Shown: positions 1 to 7,209 of the stretch, piece by piece | How positions within the stretch are numbered: position 1 is the stretch's first letter | How the letters are laid out: each line of letters opens with the position of its first letter | Assembly (NCBI GenBank): GCA_039821645.1 | Contig: JBCBNU010000075.1 | Location: forward strand, 1-9,660 | Reading direction: 5' to 3' | Length of the DNA: 9,660 bases | Source of the DNA: CALBPI01 sp039821645 | GTDB lineage: Bacteria > Pseudomonadota > Gammaproteobacteria > Steroidobacterales > Woeseiaceae | Program-made: the position numbers and the translations under genes | The notes under the pieces: generated by a model | The model's database searches: none | Seen by the model: the letters and a program-made list of their open reading frames with translations, nothing else | Told to the model about the DNA's origin: nothing

Positions 1-1815
1 CAGCTGGTCAGCCGCGGACACGAGAACCGTTGGCGCTTATGGTTCGCCCGTATGCCTTGGCTTGTGCTGCCGGTTTCGGTCTCGTTGATCTGGCGGGAAT
101 TGACCGGCGGCGCGGTCGAGTTTAACTGGTCCTACTATTTCATCGTCTTCATCTCTATCGCCGGACTACTGGCTGTCGAGCAGATCTACAGGAACGCAGG
201 TCGATTACAGCGCCGCTTCGCGACGCTGGTCGCGATTTCGTTTGGATTGCTGTTTATTTTCGATCTGTTCATTTATTCGAACGCGATCCTGCTCGGCCTG
301 TTGGACGAGCAACTGTGGGCGGGACGGGGTTTCGTGAATGCGATGGTTGTGCCCGTCCTCATCTTTGCCTTGAGGCAAGAGCTTAGCGCTGAGAGCGGTT
401 TGTTCGTATCGCGGCAGGTGGTCTTCTATTCATCGTCTCTGGTGGGTGTCGGCTTGTACCTGTTGGTGGTGGCGTTCGGAGGCGCTCTCATCGAGGAGCA
501 GAGCGGTGACTGGGGCGGAGCGTTAAAGGGACTGTTCTTCGTAGCCAGTTTGCTCGTGCTCACGCTCGTCCTGTTTTCCGCTGCTATCCGACGGCGCCTG
601 AAAGTGTTCATCGCGACGCACTTCTATGCCAATCGATACGATTATCGGGAAGAGTGGTTAAAGCTGATTACCCGCTTGTCTCAGGATAGCGCTCGGGCGC
701 CAATGCCGGACCTGTGCCTCGACGCATTGGCGGATATCATCGAGAGCCCTGCCGCGGTGCTGTGGCTGAAGAGCTCCGAGGGCGAGGTGTTTGATCGGGT
801 CGCCATTGTTGGCAACGATTCTGCGCCTGAGATGTTGACTGAGTCGGATCCGGTTGTTGCGTTCCTGCTCGAGCGGGACTGGGTGATAGATGGCCGGGAG
901 GCGTTGCGTGACCCGGAGCATTACGGCGGCGCATTTGATCCGAGCTCGGACAGAGTGTTGACCCATGACCGCATTATCGTACCGATTACACTGGATGGTG
1001 AGCTGATCGGGATCGCGGCTTTGGTGCGTCCTGCAGGTATGCCGCTATTGATTTTCGAAGATCATGATTTGTTGCGCACCGTCGGACAACAGTTGGGTGT
1101 GTTTTTGCAGCGTGACCGAACGCGTGATGAGCTGGCAGAGGCACGACAATTTGAGGTCTTCAATCGTTTCACGGCGTTCATCATGCATGACCTTAAAAAT
1201 CTCATTGCGCAGCAGAGTCTGGTGGTCAAGAACGCGGAGAAACACAAAACCAATCCCGAGTTTGTGGATGATGCGATCGAGACGATTGCCAACTCCGTGC
1301 GAAGGATGGAGAAGCTGCTGGCTGCATTGACGCGTCAGCAACAGCCCGAGTCGGTTACTACCATCGCCCTGTGCAGCCTACTAAAAGACGTGATCTCGGA
1401 TGCTTCCTCAAGGCAGCCGGTGCCGAACCTTGAGTGCGAAACAGGCTCATTCTCGGTTCGCGCAGATTCAGATCGGTTGGGTGCCGTTCTGGGGCATCTT
1501 GTTCGCAATGCACAGGATGCGGTGGGTGGCCCGCACGGATCGGTTGCTGTGTCGTTGCGTCGCAACGGCGATGTGCATGAGATATCGATCGTCGATGAAG
1601 GCGCGGGCATGACCGGGACTTTTATCCGAGAGCAGCTGTTTCGGCCCTTCGTCTCTACAAAGGGGGCTCAGGGTATGGGCATCGGTGCCTATCAGGCCCG
1701 TGAGTACATCCGGCAACTCGGTGGGACGCTTCACGTGACTTCGACGCCGGGTCAAGGAACCGAATTTATTGCGAGATTACCGGCTGTCGAGGATGTGACG
1801 GGTTTCACGGCCTGA
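1..1815 (+). CDS. prsK: PrsK-type sensor histidine kinase of the XrtA/PEP-CTERM system, 5' end missing
   Basis: Membrane sensor kinase; in related systems it works with the sigma54-dependent regulator PrsR to control PEP-CTERM genes. The frame is open from base 1 with no stop, so the gene begins upstream. 604 codons are visible of a family usually a little under 700, so I do not use the ATG at 52 as the start. Order seen: about six hydrophobic segments in the first ~190 codons; a GAF-like region (about nt 690-1110); the H-box HDLKN with the phospho-acceptor His at nt 1186-1188; an N-box LVRNAQDA with Asn at 1507-1509; a G1 box DEGAG at 1594-1608; the F-box LFRPFVSTK; and GMGIG at 1672-1686. 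All ATP-binding motifs are intact. The cytoplasmic GAF plus HisKA/HATPase layout and the RPF.sTKG..GMGIG string match PrsK. It is followed by xrtA after 110 bases, not by prsR. The kinase call is very sure; the PrsK subfamily rests on motifs and context. Confidence 0.9.
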   Translation, partial: QLVSRGHENRWRLWFARMPWLVLPVSVSLIWRELTGGAVEFNWSYYFIVFISIAGLLAVEQIYRNAGRLQRRFATLVAISFGLLFIFDLFIYSNAILLGLLDEQLWAGRGFVNAMVVPVLIFALRQELSAESGLFVSRQVVFYSSSLVGVGLYLLVVAFGGALIEEQSGDWGGALKGLFFVASLLVLTLVLFSAAIRRRLKVFIATHFYANRYDYREEWLKLITRLSQDSARAPMPDLCLDALADIIESPAAVLWLKSSEGEVFDRVAIVGNDSAPEMLTESDPVVAFLLERDWVIDGREALRDPEHYGGAFDPSSDRVLTHDRIIVPITLDGELIGIAALVRPAGMPLLIFEDHDLLRTVGQQLGVFLQRDRTRDELAEARQFEVFNRFTAFIMHDLKNLIAQQSLVVKNAEKHKTNPEFVDDAIETIANSVRRMEKLLAALTRQQQPESVTTIALCSLLKDVISDASSRQPVPNLECETGSFSVRADSDRLGAVLGHLVRNAQDAVGGPHGSVAVSLRRNGDVHEISIVDEGAGMTGTFIREQLFRPFVSTKGAQGMGIGAYQAREYIRQLGGTLHVTSTPGQGTEFIARLPAVEDVTGFTA

Positions 1816-1861
1816 AATTGGACTCGGTTCCTTACCTGCGGTTGACCGCATGCGCTAATAT

Positions 1862-1877
1862 CCCCTAACGCTAGGGG
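1862..1877. repeat. Short perfect inverted repeat between prsK and xrtA
   Basis: CCCCTA at 1862-1867 pairs with TAGGGG at 1872-1877 around a four-base loop (ACGC). A T-G wobble could add one pair. No T-run follows, so it is not a standard rho-independent terminator. It lies 48 bases upstream of the TTG chosen for xrtA. It could be a weak mRNA hairpin or an operator. Nothing in the sequence decides between these. Confidence 0.4.
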
Positions 1878-1925
1878 GCTGGCACGGCGGACAAACTTCT
1901 GCAATTTTCTGATGCGAAATCGGGG

Positions 1926-3383
1926 TTGACCTTTCCGGAAGGTTGGCACGCGCTGATCGTACTCACTGTGTTCACCACCGTGAGTATCGCGTTCCTGCCG
2001 GCGACCGAGCATCTCCTGGCCCGCTGGCTGAAGGATCCCACCTACGGCCATGGCTTGTTGCTCGCGCCCCTGATCGTCTGGATTATCGCGAAAGCGGTCG
2101 AGAGAATATCGTCATCTCGGCTCTACTGGCCCGCATTGTGGTTGGCGGTGACCGGTATTTCGGCCATGGCGCTGGCACAATTGCTGGGTATCGTCGCGCT
2201 GTATCAGCTGATTCTTCCCCTGGTGTTGTGCGCGATGCTCGTCGCACTCTATGGCCGCGATTCACTGAGCCGGGTCCTGCCAACTACGGCAATGCTCTAT
2301 TTTTGCCTCCCGCTGTGGGATGTCATCAACCCGGCGCTACAGCAATGGACCTCGATTGCGGTTGGGCAGATGACCTACATCGCCGGCACTCCGGCATTCA
2401 TTGAAGGCAATATGGTGACGGTGTCTACCGGCATCTTCGAGATCGCTGCCGGTTGCAGTGGCCTGCGTTTTTTTATCATCAGCGCTGCGGTGTCTGCGCT
2501 TTACGGACATTGGTACCTTGCGCGCTCACGCGATGCTTTGATGTTGGTCGCTATTGCGATGCTGATTGCGATCGTCGGCAACTGGATTCGGGTTTTTGTC
2601 GTGATCCAGATGGGCATTCGACTCGGCATCGATCACCCTCAGGTGGTCGATCACACTTTCGCAGGGTGGGCGGTATTTGTCGCGACGATGATGGTTGTCT
2701 TCTGGATTGCCTCTCGTTTGCAGGAGGCCGAGCCGGAGCATGAAGGCACCGCATCTGCGATGGCATCGCCGGGCATCATGCGGTTGGCGGTCGTCGCGGG
2801 GAGCTGTGTGCTGGTCGTGGCGCTAGCGTTCGCAGCGCGCTTTGTGATCGTGTCTGGCTTAGCCTACGACCCGCCTCGACTCGCCGATGATTCGACTTCA
2901 AGAACCTCAGCCTGCGGGGTATGGCGTACCGCCTACAGCAGGCCTGCGGTTGAACGTCGCGGCGCTATTCTATGGGAGGGTGAGCCGATGTGTATCGACA
3001 TGGCGTGGTATCGCTATCAGCGGCAAGGTTCTGAGCTCTTGAGCGGCGCTAATCGCGCTGTTGCGAGAGATCGTGCTGGGGAAAACCCCGTGCTCGGTCG
3101 TTTTCTATGGGGCGGCGATGAGGTTTTCGTGGCGCGCTACCCATCCGGTGAAGGGGTGTGGGTCGCAGTGCGTCACAGGATCGGTGATGGTGTTGTTACA
3201 TCACCGATTCAAGCAAAGTGGTTACAGTTGGCACAATTGTTTCAGGGCAGAATGGATGCGCGGATGGTTGCGGTCGCGCAACGATGTGATAGCAACTGCC
3301 GGACAGCAATGCTCAGCGGTCAGCCACCGATAGATGCCGCCGCGGCGCTCGACGCCGCGGAGGCGAGACTCGTGAAGGATTAG
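1926..3383 (+). CDS. xrtA: Exosortase A with C-terminal EpsI-like domain
   Basis: Inner-membrane transpeptidase-like enzyme that recognises the C-terminal PEP-CTERM signal of secreted proteins and processes it during export. Seen: about eight hydrophobic segments over residues 8-265; the family's conserved catalytic residues Cys177 (AAGCSGLRF), Arg222 (GNWIRVF) and His243 (DHTFAGW); a further membrane span at about 286-309; then a soluble region (about 325-485) containing WYRYQRQGSELLSGANR, which resembles the EpsI domain often fused to or encoded next to exosortase A. The length, 485 residues, suits the fused form. The start is uncertain: TTG at 1926 is the only usual start codon after the in-frame TAG at 1872-1874, apart from a CTG at 1899, and no clear Shine-Dalgarno precedes it. 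An ATG at 1912 is in another frame. The gene ends 13 bases before prsT, suggesting co-transcription. Confidence 0.93.
   Translation: MTFPEGWHALIVLTVFTTVSIAFLPATEHLLARWLKDPTYGHGLLLAPLIVWIIAKAVERISSSRLYWPALWLAVTGISAMALAQLLGIVALYQLILPLVLCAMLVALYGRDSLSRVLPTTAMLYFCLPLWDVINPALQQWTSIAVGQMTYIAGTPAFIEGNMVTVSTGIFEIAAGCSGLRFFIISAAVSALYGHWYLARSRDALMLVAIAMLIAIVGNWIRVFVVIQMGIRLGIDHPQVVDHTFAGWAVFVATMMVVFWIASRLQEAEPEHEGTASAMASPGIMRLAVVAGSCVLVVALAFAARFVIVSGLAYDPPRLADDSTSRTSACGVWRTAYSRPAVERRGAILWEGEPMCIDMAWYRYQRQGSELLSGANRAVARDRAGENPVLGRFLWGGDEVFVARYPSGEGVWVAVRHRIGDGVVTSPIQAKWLQLAQLFQGRMDARMVAVAQRCDSNCRTAMLSGQPPIDAAAALDAAEARLVKD
3340..3360. repeat. GC-only inverted repeat at the 3' end of xrtA
   Basis: CCGCGGCG (3340-3347) and CGCCGCGG (3353-3360) form a perfect eight-pair stem with a five-base loop. 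It lies inside the last codons of xrtA, ending 36 bases before the prsT ATG. There is no T-run, so it is not an intrinsic terminator. It could slow or stabilise the message between the two genes. It may equally be a by-product of the alanine-rich tail (AAAALDAAEA) coded by GCC and GCG codons. Confidence 0.4.
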
Positions 3384-3396
3384 GAGTGAGGCCGGC

Positions 3397-6198
3397 ATGG
3401 CACGTTTTATTTTGGTGATTACCCCTTCTCGACTCTTGATCGCGATCGCGGCAGTTGGCTTGGTGGCGTGTGAACCCAGCGCTGAGGATCGTGTATCTCG
3501 GGCTAATGAACATGTCGCAAGCGGCGACTATAGAGCCGCGGTGCTCGAGGCGCGCAGCGCCTTGCAGGAGGAACCTGCCAACATCAAGGCGCGCCTGATT
3601 TTTGCTAATGCTTCGCGGCAGGTCGGCGATTTTCCCACGGCAGCGGCAGAGTATGGACGGGCGCTCGAACTCGGCGCGGAGTTGCGGGCATTCTTGCCGG
3701 AGTACGCCGAGAGCCTGCTGGTCGTTGGGAGCGGACAGCAGGTGCTATCAAAGCTTGGCGATGCGCTCGAAGCGGACCCGGAGGTTGCGGTACACCGCAG
3801 TCTTCTGGGGCATGCCTACGCCGCGTCCGGGGAGCCGGAGCGTGCCAAGGCAGAGTATGAGCGTGCGCTCGCGTTGGATGATCGGCTTCCCGATGCCTAT
3901 GTGGGACTGGCATCACTCGCGGAGCGTGCGAGCAACTCGGCTGAGGTCGAGCGCGTGCTGGCAAACGCTAAAACCCGGGTGCCGGGCAGCGCGGAGTTGC
4001 AGTTGTATTTGGCGCAGCAGGCGCCGGATACAAAGGCGCGAGCAACATTCATCGAGCGTGCATACGCGGGTCTCGACGACAACGCCTCCCCGGTTACGCG
4101 TGCGCAGGTGCTGTTGGTACGCGTTGAAAACTTCTTGCAAAGAGACGCGCTCGACCAAGCGCAGGCCGCGTTGGACGAGTACAAGTCTCAATTCCCAGGG
4201 GCGCCGCAAACCCTGTTCCTGCAATCGCTGATTGCTCTTGAGCGCGGCGATATCGACCGCGCGAGAGCAGGGCTTTTGCGGATCAGTGAGGGCGTGGCCG
4301 GCGGTTCCCCAGCAGACCTGTTTCTCGGCAGCATTAACTTGGAGCAGAACAACCTTCGCCAGGCTGAGGCCTACCTCACCAAGGCACTTCGATTTGATGC
4401 GACCAGTGGTATGGCGCGCAAGCTCCTTGCCGAAACGTTACTTGAGCTCAATCGACCGCAAGAGGCGTTGGAAGTGCTCGCTGCACTGGCGCCGGAACAA
4501 ACCAGTGATCCGAGCGTCCTCGCATTGTTGGGTCAAGCTGCCGTCGCATCAGGTAATCCCGCAGATGGCGTGATCTATTTCGAACGCAGTGCCGCGCAGG
4601 TCCCGGATGATCCCGGCCTTAAGCTCGCGACGGCGTATAGCTACCTCGCCTCCGGCAGAGCCTCCGAGGCGCTCGACCTCTTAGAAAACCTCGAGGATGA
4701 CGCAATTGGCGGATATCGAGGTTCGTTGTTGCGAATGTTGGCCCACCTCTCGAGCAATGACCGTGCGGCAGCGATTGGTGAGGCAGAGGCGCTGGTCGCG
4801 CGGGCTCCCGACGATGCCACCGCTTGGTCCCTGGCGGGTCAGCTCATGGGGAATCTACGAGAATTTCCGATAGCACGGCAGTACTACACGCAGGCTTTGT
4901 CCATCGATGCCATGCACACGCCATCGCGATATGGACTTGCACGGGTTGAACTTGCTGATGGCAGTGTCAGCAAGGCGAATGAGTTGCTCGAGGCCTTGCT
5001 CGACGATGTGCCTGGCTACATGCCGGCCGTTGCAACCGTCGGTCAGATCGCTGCGTCGATGGGCAATACGGCCGCTGCCGTCTCGCGCGTGGAAGCCGCG
5101 GTCGCGGCGTCGCCAGAAGCCGCCGAACCGCGTTTCCTGTTGGCTCAGTATCAGCTATCGGCGGGCGAGACCGAAGCCGCGCTCGCCAGCGCGGAAGCGG
5201 GGCTCGAGTTTCATCCCGATAACCCTCGATTGCTGCAGATGCGCGGAAAGGCGAGGGGGCAGCTCGGTAGTGAGGAGGCGGCGCGGCAGGATCTGTTGCG
5301 TGCCGCAGAACTTGCACCGCTCGACCGGCTGATGCAGCTCGATAAAGCCAGAGTTTTGCTGAACACCGGCGATCCGGAGGCAGCTCGCGAAGTGGTGAGC
5401 GAATACCTGGATGCACGGCCCGGCGACACGGTTGCGTTGTTGTTTGGTGCGGATCTTGATTTGAACCAAGGCGCGGTGGATCGTGCGGCGAATGCGGTGA
5501 ATGCAGTGTTGGACCAAGATCCGGACAATCGCGCAGCCCTAATTCTCCAGGGCGATATCTTGCTTCAGCGAGGTGACCTGGAAGGCGCTCTGGATCGTTT
5601 TGATGTCGCGGGTCGCAACCAGCTCGATCGTCGATTGCTAGTCAGGCAGTTTTCAACGCGGCAGAAGCTCGGTCTGCCGGATAGTCGGAGCGTGCTTGAT
5701 GCCTGGCTCGAGCGGAACCCTGATGATGTGCAGATACAAACTGTGCTTGCGCAATCACTGGATGCTGCGGGCGAGCAAGCGGCCGCAATCTCTCTGTACG
5801 AGGAGCTCGCGGGGAGGCAGGGCACTAACGATCGTGCCCGAGCGATCGTGCTGAACAATCTCGCCTGGATGTATTTTACGGCCGGCGACCCGCGCGCAAG
5901 ACAGACCGCAGCGGAAGCACGAAGCCTGTCCCCACGCACTGCGGCAATCAACGATACATTCGGTTGGATTGCGCTCTCGGAGGATGATCTCGACACAGCA
6001 TTGCCCGCTTTGCGGCGCGCGAACGAGCTCGATCGTGATAATCCGGAGATTGCCTGGCACCTTGCTTCCGCGTTGTCCCAGAATGGCGAGTCTGAACAGG
6101 CCATGCGTTTGCTAGGACGGGCGTTGCAATCCGATTCAGGTTTTTCAGGTCGCGCCGAGGCCGAGGCCCTGTACGTGCAGCTTCGCGAATCTCCTTAG
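3397..6198 (+). CDS. prsT: PrsT-type TPR lipoprotein of the XrtA/PEP-CTERM system
   Basis: A 933-residue lipoprotein made almost wholly of tetratricopeptide repeats, as in the PEP-CTERM TPR lipoprotein family (usually about 900 residues). Its exact role is not settled; TPR proteins in exopolysaccharide loci commonly act as assembly scaffolds in the periplasm. Seen: a signal peptide with positive Arg12, a hydrophobic core and lipobox GLVAC (Cys25); from about residue 29 to 915 a chain of roughly 34-residue repeats with the usual small and aromatic residues (for example A..GDYRAAV, NPEIAWHLASAL..NGESEQA). The C-terminal block NNLAWMYFTAGDPRA followed by INDTFGWIALS is typical of this family. 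AGGAG at 3382-3386, overlapping the xrtA stop, lies ten bases before the ATG and supports this start and translational coupling. Residue 26 is Glu, not Asp, so outer-membrane sorting is plausible but unproven. The stop overlaps that of the opposing VanZ gene. Confidence 0.92.
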   Translation: MARFILVITPSRLLIAIAAVGLVACEPSAEDRVSRANEHVASGDYRAAVLEARSALQEEPANIKARLIFANASRQVGDFPTAAAEYGRALELGAELRAFLPEYAESLLVVGSGQQVLSKLGDALEADPEVAVHRSLLGHAYAASGEPERAKAEYERALALDDRLPDAYVGLASLAERASNSAEVERVLANAKTRVPGSAELQLYLAQQAPDTKARATFIERAYAGLDDNASPVTRAQVLLVRVENFLQRDALDQAQAALDEYKSQFPGAPQTLFLQSLIALERGDIDRARAGLLRISEGVAGGSPADLFLGSINLEQNNLRQAEAYLTKALRFDATSGMARKLLAETLLELNRPQEALEVLAALAPEQTSDPSVLALLGQAAVASGNPADGVIYFERSAAQVPDDPGLKLATAYSYLASGRASEALDLLENLEDDAIGGYRGSLLRMLAHLSSNDRAAAIGEAEALVARAPDDATAWSLAGQLMGNLREFPIARQYYTQALSIDAMHTPSRYGLARVELADGSVSKANELLEALLDDVPGYMPAVATVGQIAASMGNTAAAVSRVEAAVAASPEAAEPRFLLAQYQLSAGETEAALASAEAGLEFHPDNPRLLQMRGKARGQLGSEEAARQDLLRAAELAPLDRLMQLDKARVLLNTGDPEAAREVVSEYLDARPGDTVALLFGADLDLNQGAVDRAANAVNAVLDQDPDNRAALILQGDILLQRGDLEGALDRFDVAGRNQLDRRLLVRQFSTRQKLGLPDSRSVLDAWLERNPDDVQIQTVLAQSLDAAGEQAAAISLYEELAGRQGTNDRARAIVLNNLAWMYFTAGDPRARQTAAEARSLSPRTAAINDTFGWIALSEDDLDTALPALRRANELDRDNPEIAWHLASALSQNGESEQAMRLLGRALQSDSGFSGRAEAEALYVQLRESP

Positions 6199-7091
6199 CC
6201 CGTATCCCTCTGTAGGCAAGGCACGGACACATCGAGCACAGTGCCCGGCGGTGGATTGCTCGTGAAGAACGTAAGCTCTTCAATGCGCGTCAAATCCATC
6301 CGCCTACCAGCAGGGGCCTCTCGAATCTGATCGAGGGGGATGCTCACGCTGGCGCGGCCTGAGTCGAACCGTTTGTTGAAGCGATCTTCGTGTTCGTTGT
6401 TGTGGTTCCGGTCGTGAACCCGGACCGTGATCGGCACAGGTGGTGCTGTTGCGAAGTCGATTGTAAGGCGATCATAGTCGCTCCAGTCGGCCGCCGGATC
6501 GAGCAGGCGCAAACCCGCGTAGCGCTTTGGTTCCAAGCTCAGCGATAGCATCGTCTCAGAACGTGCAGTGATCGAGGCATTCATCGGTCTTTGTGCCGGA
6601 CTCAACGACGACGCATCGAATCGCGCGAGGCAAGGCATCGCATCACTTCGCTGGTGCCACGCGTAGAGCCATCCGCAGAGCGGCGCCAGTCCCATGAGCA
6701 CGAGGCCCACCGCGCCCAGCCTTGCGGCCTTGAGATTACCCTGCCAAAGTGCCATGGCGGCGAGCATCAGGCCGGCGCCAGCGATATCAGCGACCAGATC
6801 ACGCCAATCGGTTTCTCCACCTGTGACCAACTGCGAAATCTCGGATGAGAGCGCGATCACAGCAACGGTCGTGACAGTCTTCAGCGTATGACCTCGAAAA
6901 AACCGTGAGACTACGAACGTCACGAGCATGAACAGTGGGATATGCCCGGCGTTCCGAGCGCCGCCGAGAATGATGGATTGCCGATCGCTATCGATCGCAT
7001 GCACGGTCAGCACCGCCACCAACAGCAGCAATAGCGCTGTCCACGGGGCAGGGCGCGGATTGTCATCGGCATGTGACATAAAAAATGACAT
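6195..7091 (-). CDS. VanZ-family membrane protein with C-terminal carbohydrate-binding-like domain
   Basis: 298 residues. The first half carries about five membrane spans (roughly 16-34, 48-65, 70-89, 98-117, 124-145) and the VanZ-type pattern: a GH motif (AGHIPLF, 49-55), Glu84 and Gln87 in SSEISQLV, then Arg97-Asp98 and Asp102 before a glycine-rich helix. From about 150 to 298 the protein is soluble and beta-rich (YAGLRL, WSDYDRLTIDF, ITVRVHDRNH, SVSIPLDQIRE, MDLTRIEELTFF). This resembles galactose-binding or CBM11-like beta-sandwiches; that is inference from pattern, not a search. VanZ-family proteins are frequent in exopolysaccharide loci, but their biochemical role outside glycopeptide resistance is unknown; I infer a role in surface polysaccharide, not antibiotic resistance. 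The start may be 7091 or the in-frame ATG at 7079; neither has a good Shine-Dalgarno. It is the only gene here on this strand and is convergent with prsT. Confidence 0.82.
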   Translation of the reverse strand: MSFFMSHADDNPRPAPWTALLLLLVAVLTVHAIDSDRQSIILGGARNAGHIPLFMLVTFVVSRFFRGHTLKTVTTVAVIALSSEISQLVTGGETDWRDLVADIAGAGLMLAAMALWQGNLKAARLGAVGLVLMGLAPLCGWLYAWHQRSDAMPCLARFDASSLSPAQRPMNASITARSETMLSLSLEPKRYAGLRLLDPAADWSDYDRLTIDFATAPPVPITVRVHDRNHNNEHEDRFNKRFDSGRASVSIPLDQIREAPAGRRMDLTRIEELTFFTSNPPPGTVLDVSVPCLQRDTG

Positions 7092-7099
7092 TTTCTGGA

Positions 7100-7128
7100 A
7101 TTAAATCAAAGCATTCTGGTCGTTTAAA
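7100..7128 (-). promoter_or_regulatory. Sigma70-like promoter for the VanZ-family gene
   Basis: On the - strand, TTTAAA (7128-7123, four of six matches to the -35 consensus) is separated by exactly 17 bases from TTTAAT (7105-7100, five of six to the -10 consensus). Transcription would begin near 7093-7094, two or three bases before the ATG at 7091. The message would then be nearly leaderless, or translation would begin at the ATG at 7079. Called by eye only. Confidence 0.45.
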
Positions 7129-7155
7129 GATGAGTTTGGCATCATAGGGTATTGA

Positions 7156-7174
7156 GCGCGCGGCTACAGCGCGC
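7156..7174. repeat. GCGCGC inverted repeat in the leader of the export operon
   Basis: GCGCGC at 7156-7161 and again at 7169-7174, with seven bases between. Because GCGCGC is its own reverse complement, the pair reads as both a direct and an inverted repeat. The hairpin would sit 35 bases upstream of the ATG of the export gene, clear of its AAGGA ribosome site. It could be a leader hairpin or an operator. There is no T-run. Confidence 0.4.
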
Positions 7175-7209
7175 GACGGTATTCGCGACCGAATAAGGAC
7201 AACCTCCCG

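Noticed and set aside
1880..1896. TGGCAC just upstream of xrtA as a sigma54 -24 element
   Set aside because: The GG at 1881-1882 is followed after ten bases by AA rather than GC, and no TTGC sits at the right distance, so the -12 half is missing.
1941..1957. Second TGGCACG at the start of xrtA as a sigma54 site
   Set aside because: It lies inside the coding region and again lacks a -12 GC at the required spacing.
3602..4231. + strand 209-codon frame within prsT
   Set aside because: Arg/Ser/Trp-rich out-of-frame translation; the overlapping prsT frame has clear TPR repeats.
5565..6104. Long - strand open frame (179 codons) opposite prsT
   Set aside because: The Ser/Arg/Ala-rich translation is a typical antisense shadow of GC-rich TPR codons, with no motif or ribosome site.
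3397..6198. TPR-coding DNA as a possible repeat array or CRISPR-like element
   Set aside because: The periodicity is at protein level (about 34 residues) with strongly diverged DNA; there are no identical repeats with unique spacers.
6195..7091. VanZ gene as a teicoplanin-resistance determinant
   Set aside because: No vanHAX or other glycopeptide-resistance genes are nearby, the context is exopolysaccharide, and the protein carries an extra soluble domain.
7135..7160. TTGGCA (five of six to a -35 element) as a + strand promoter for the export operon
   Set aside because: At 16-18 bases downstream the sequence is GC-rich (GCGCGG) with no -10-like hexamer; a sigma54 reading also fails, with TA where GC is needed.
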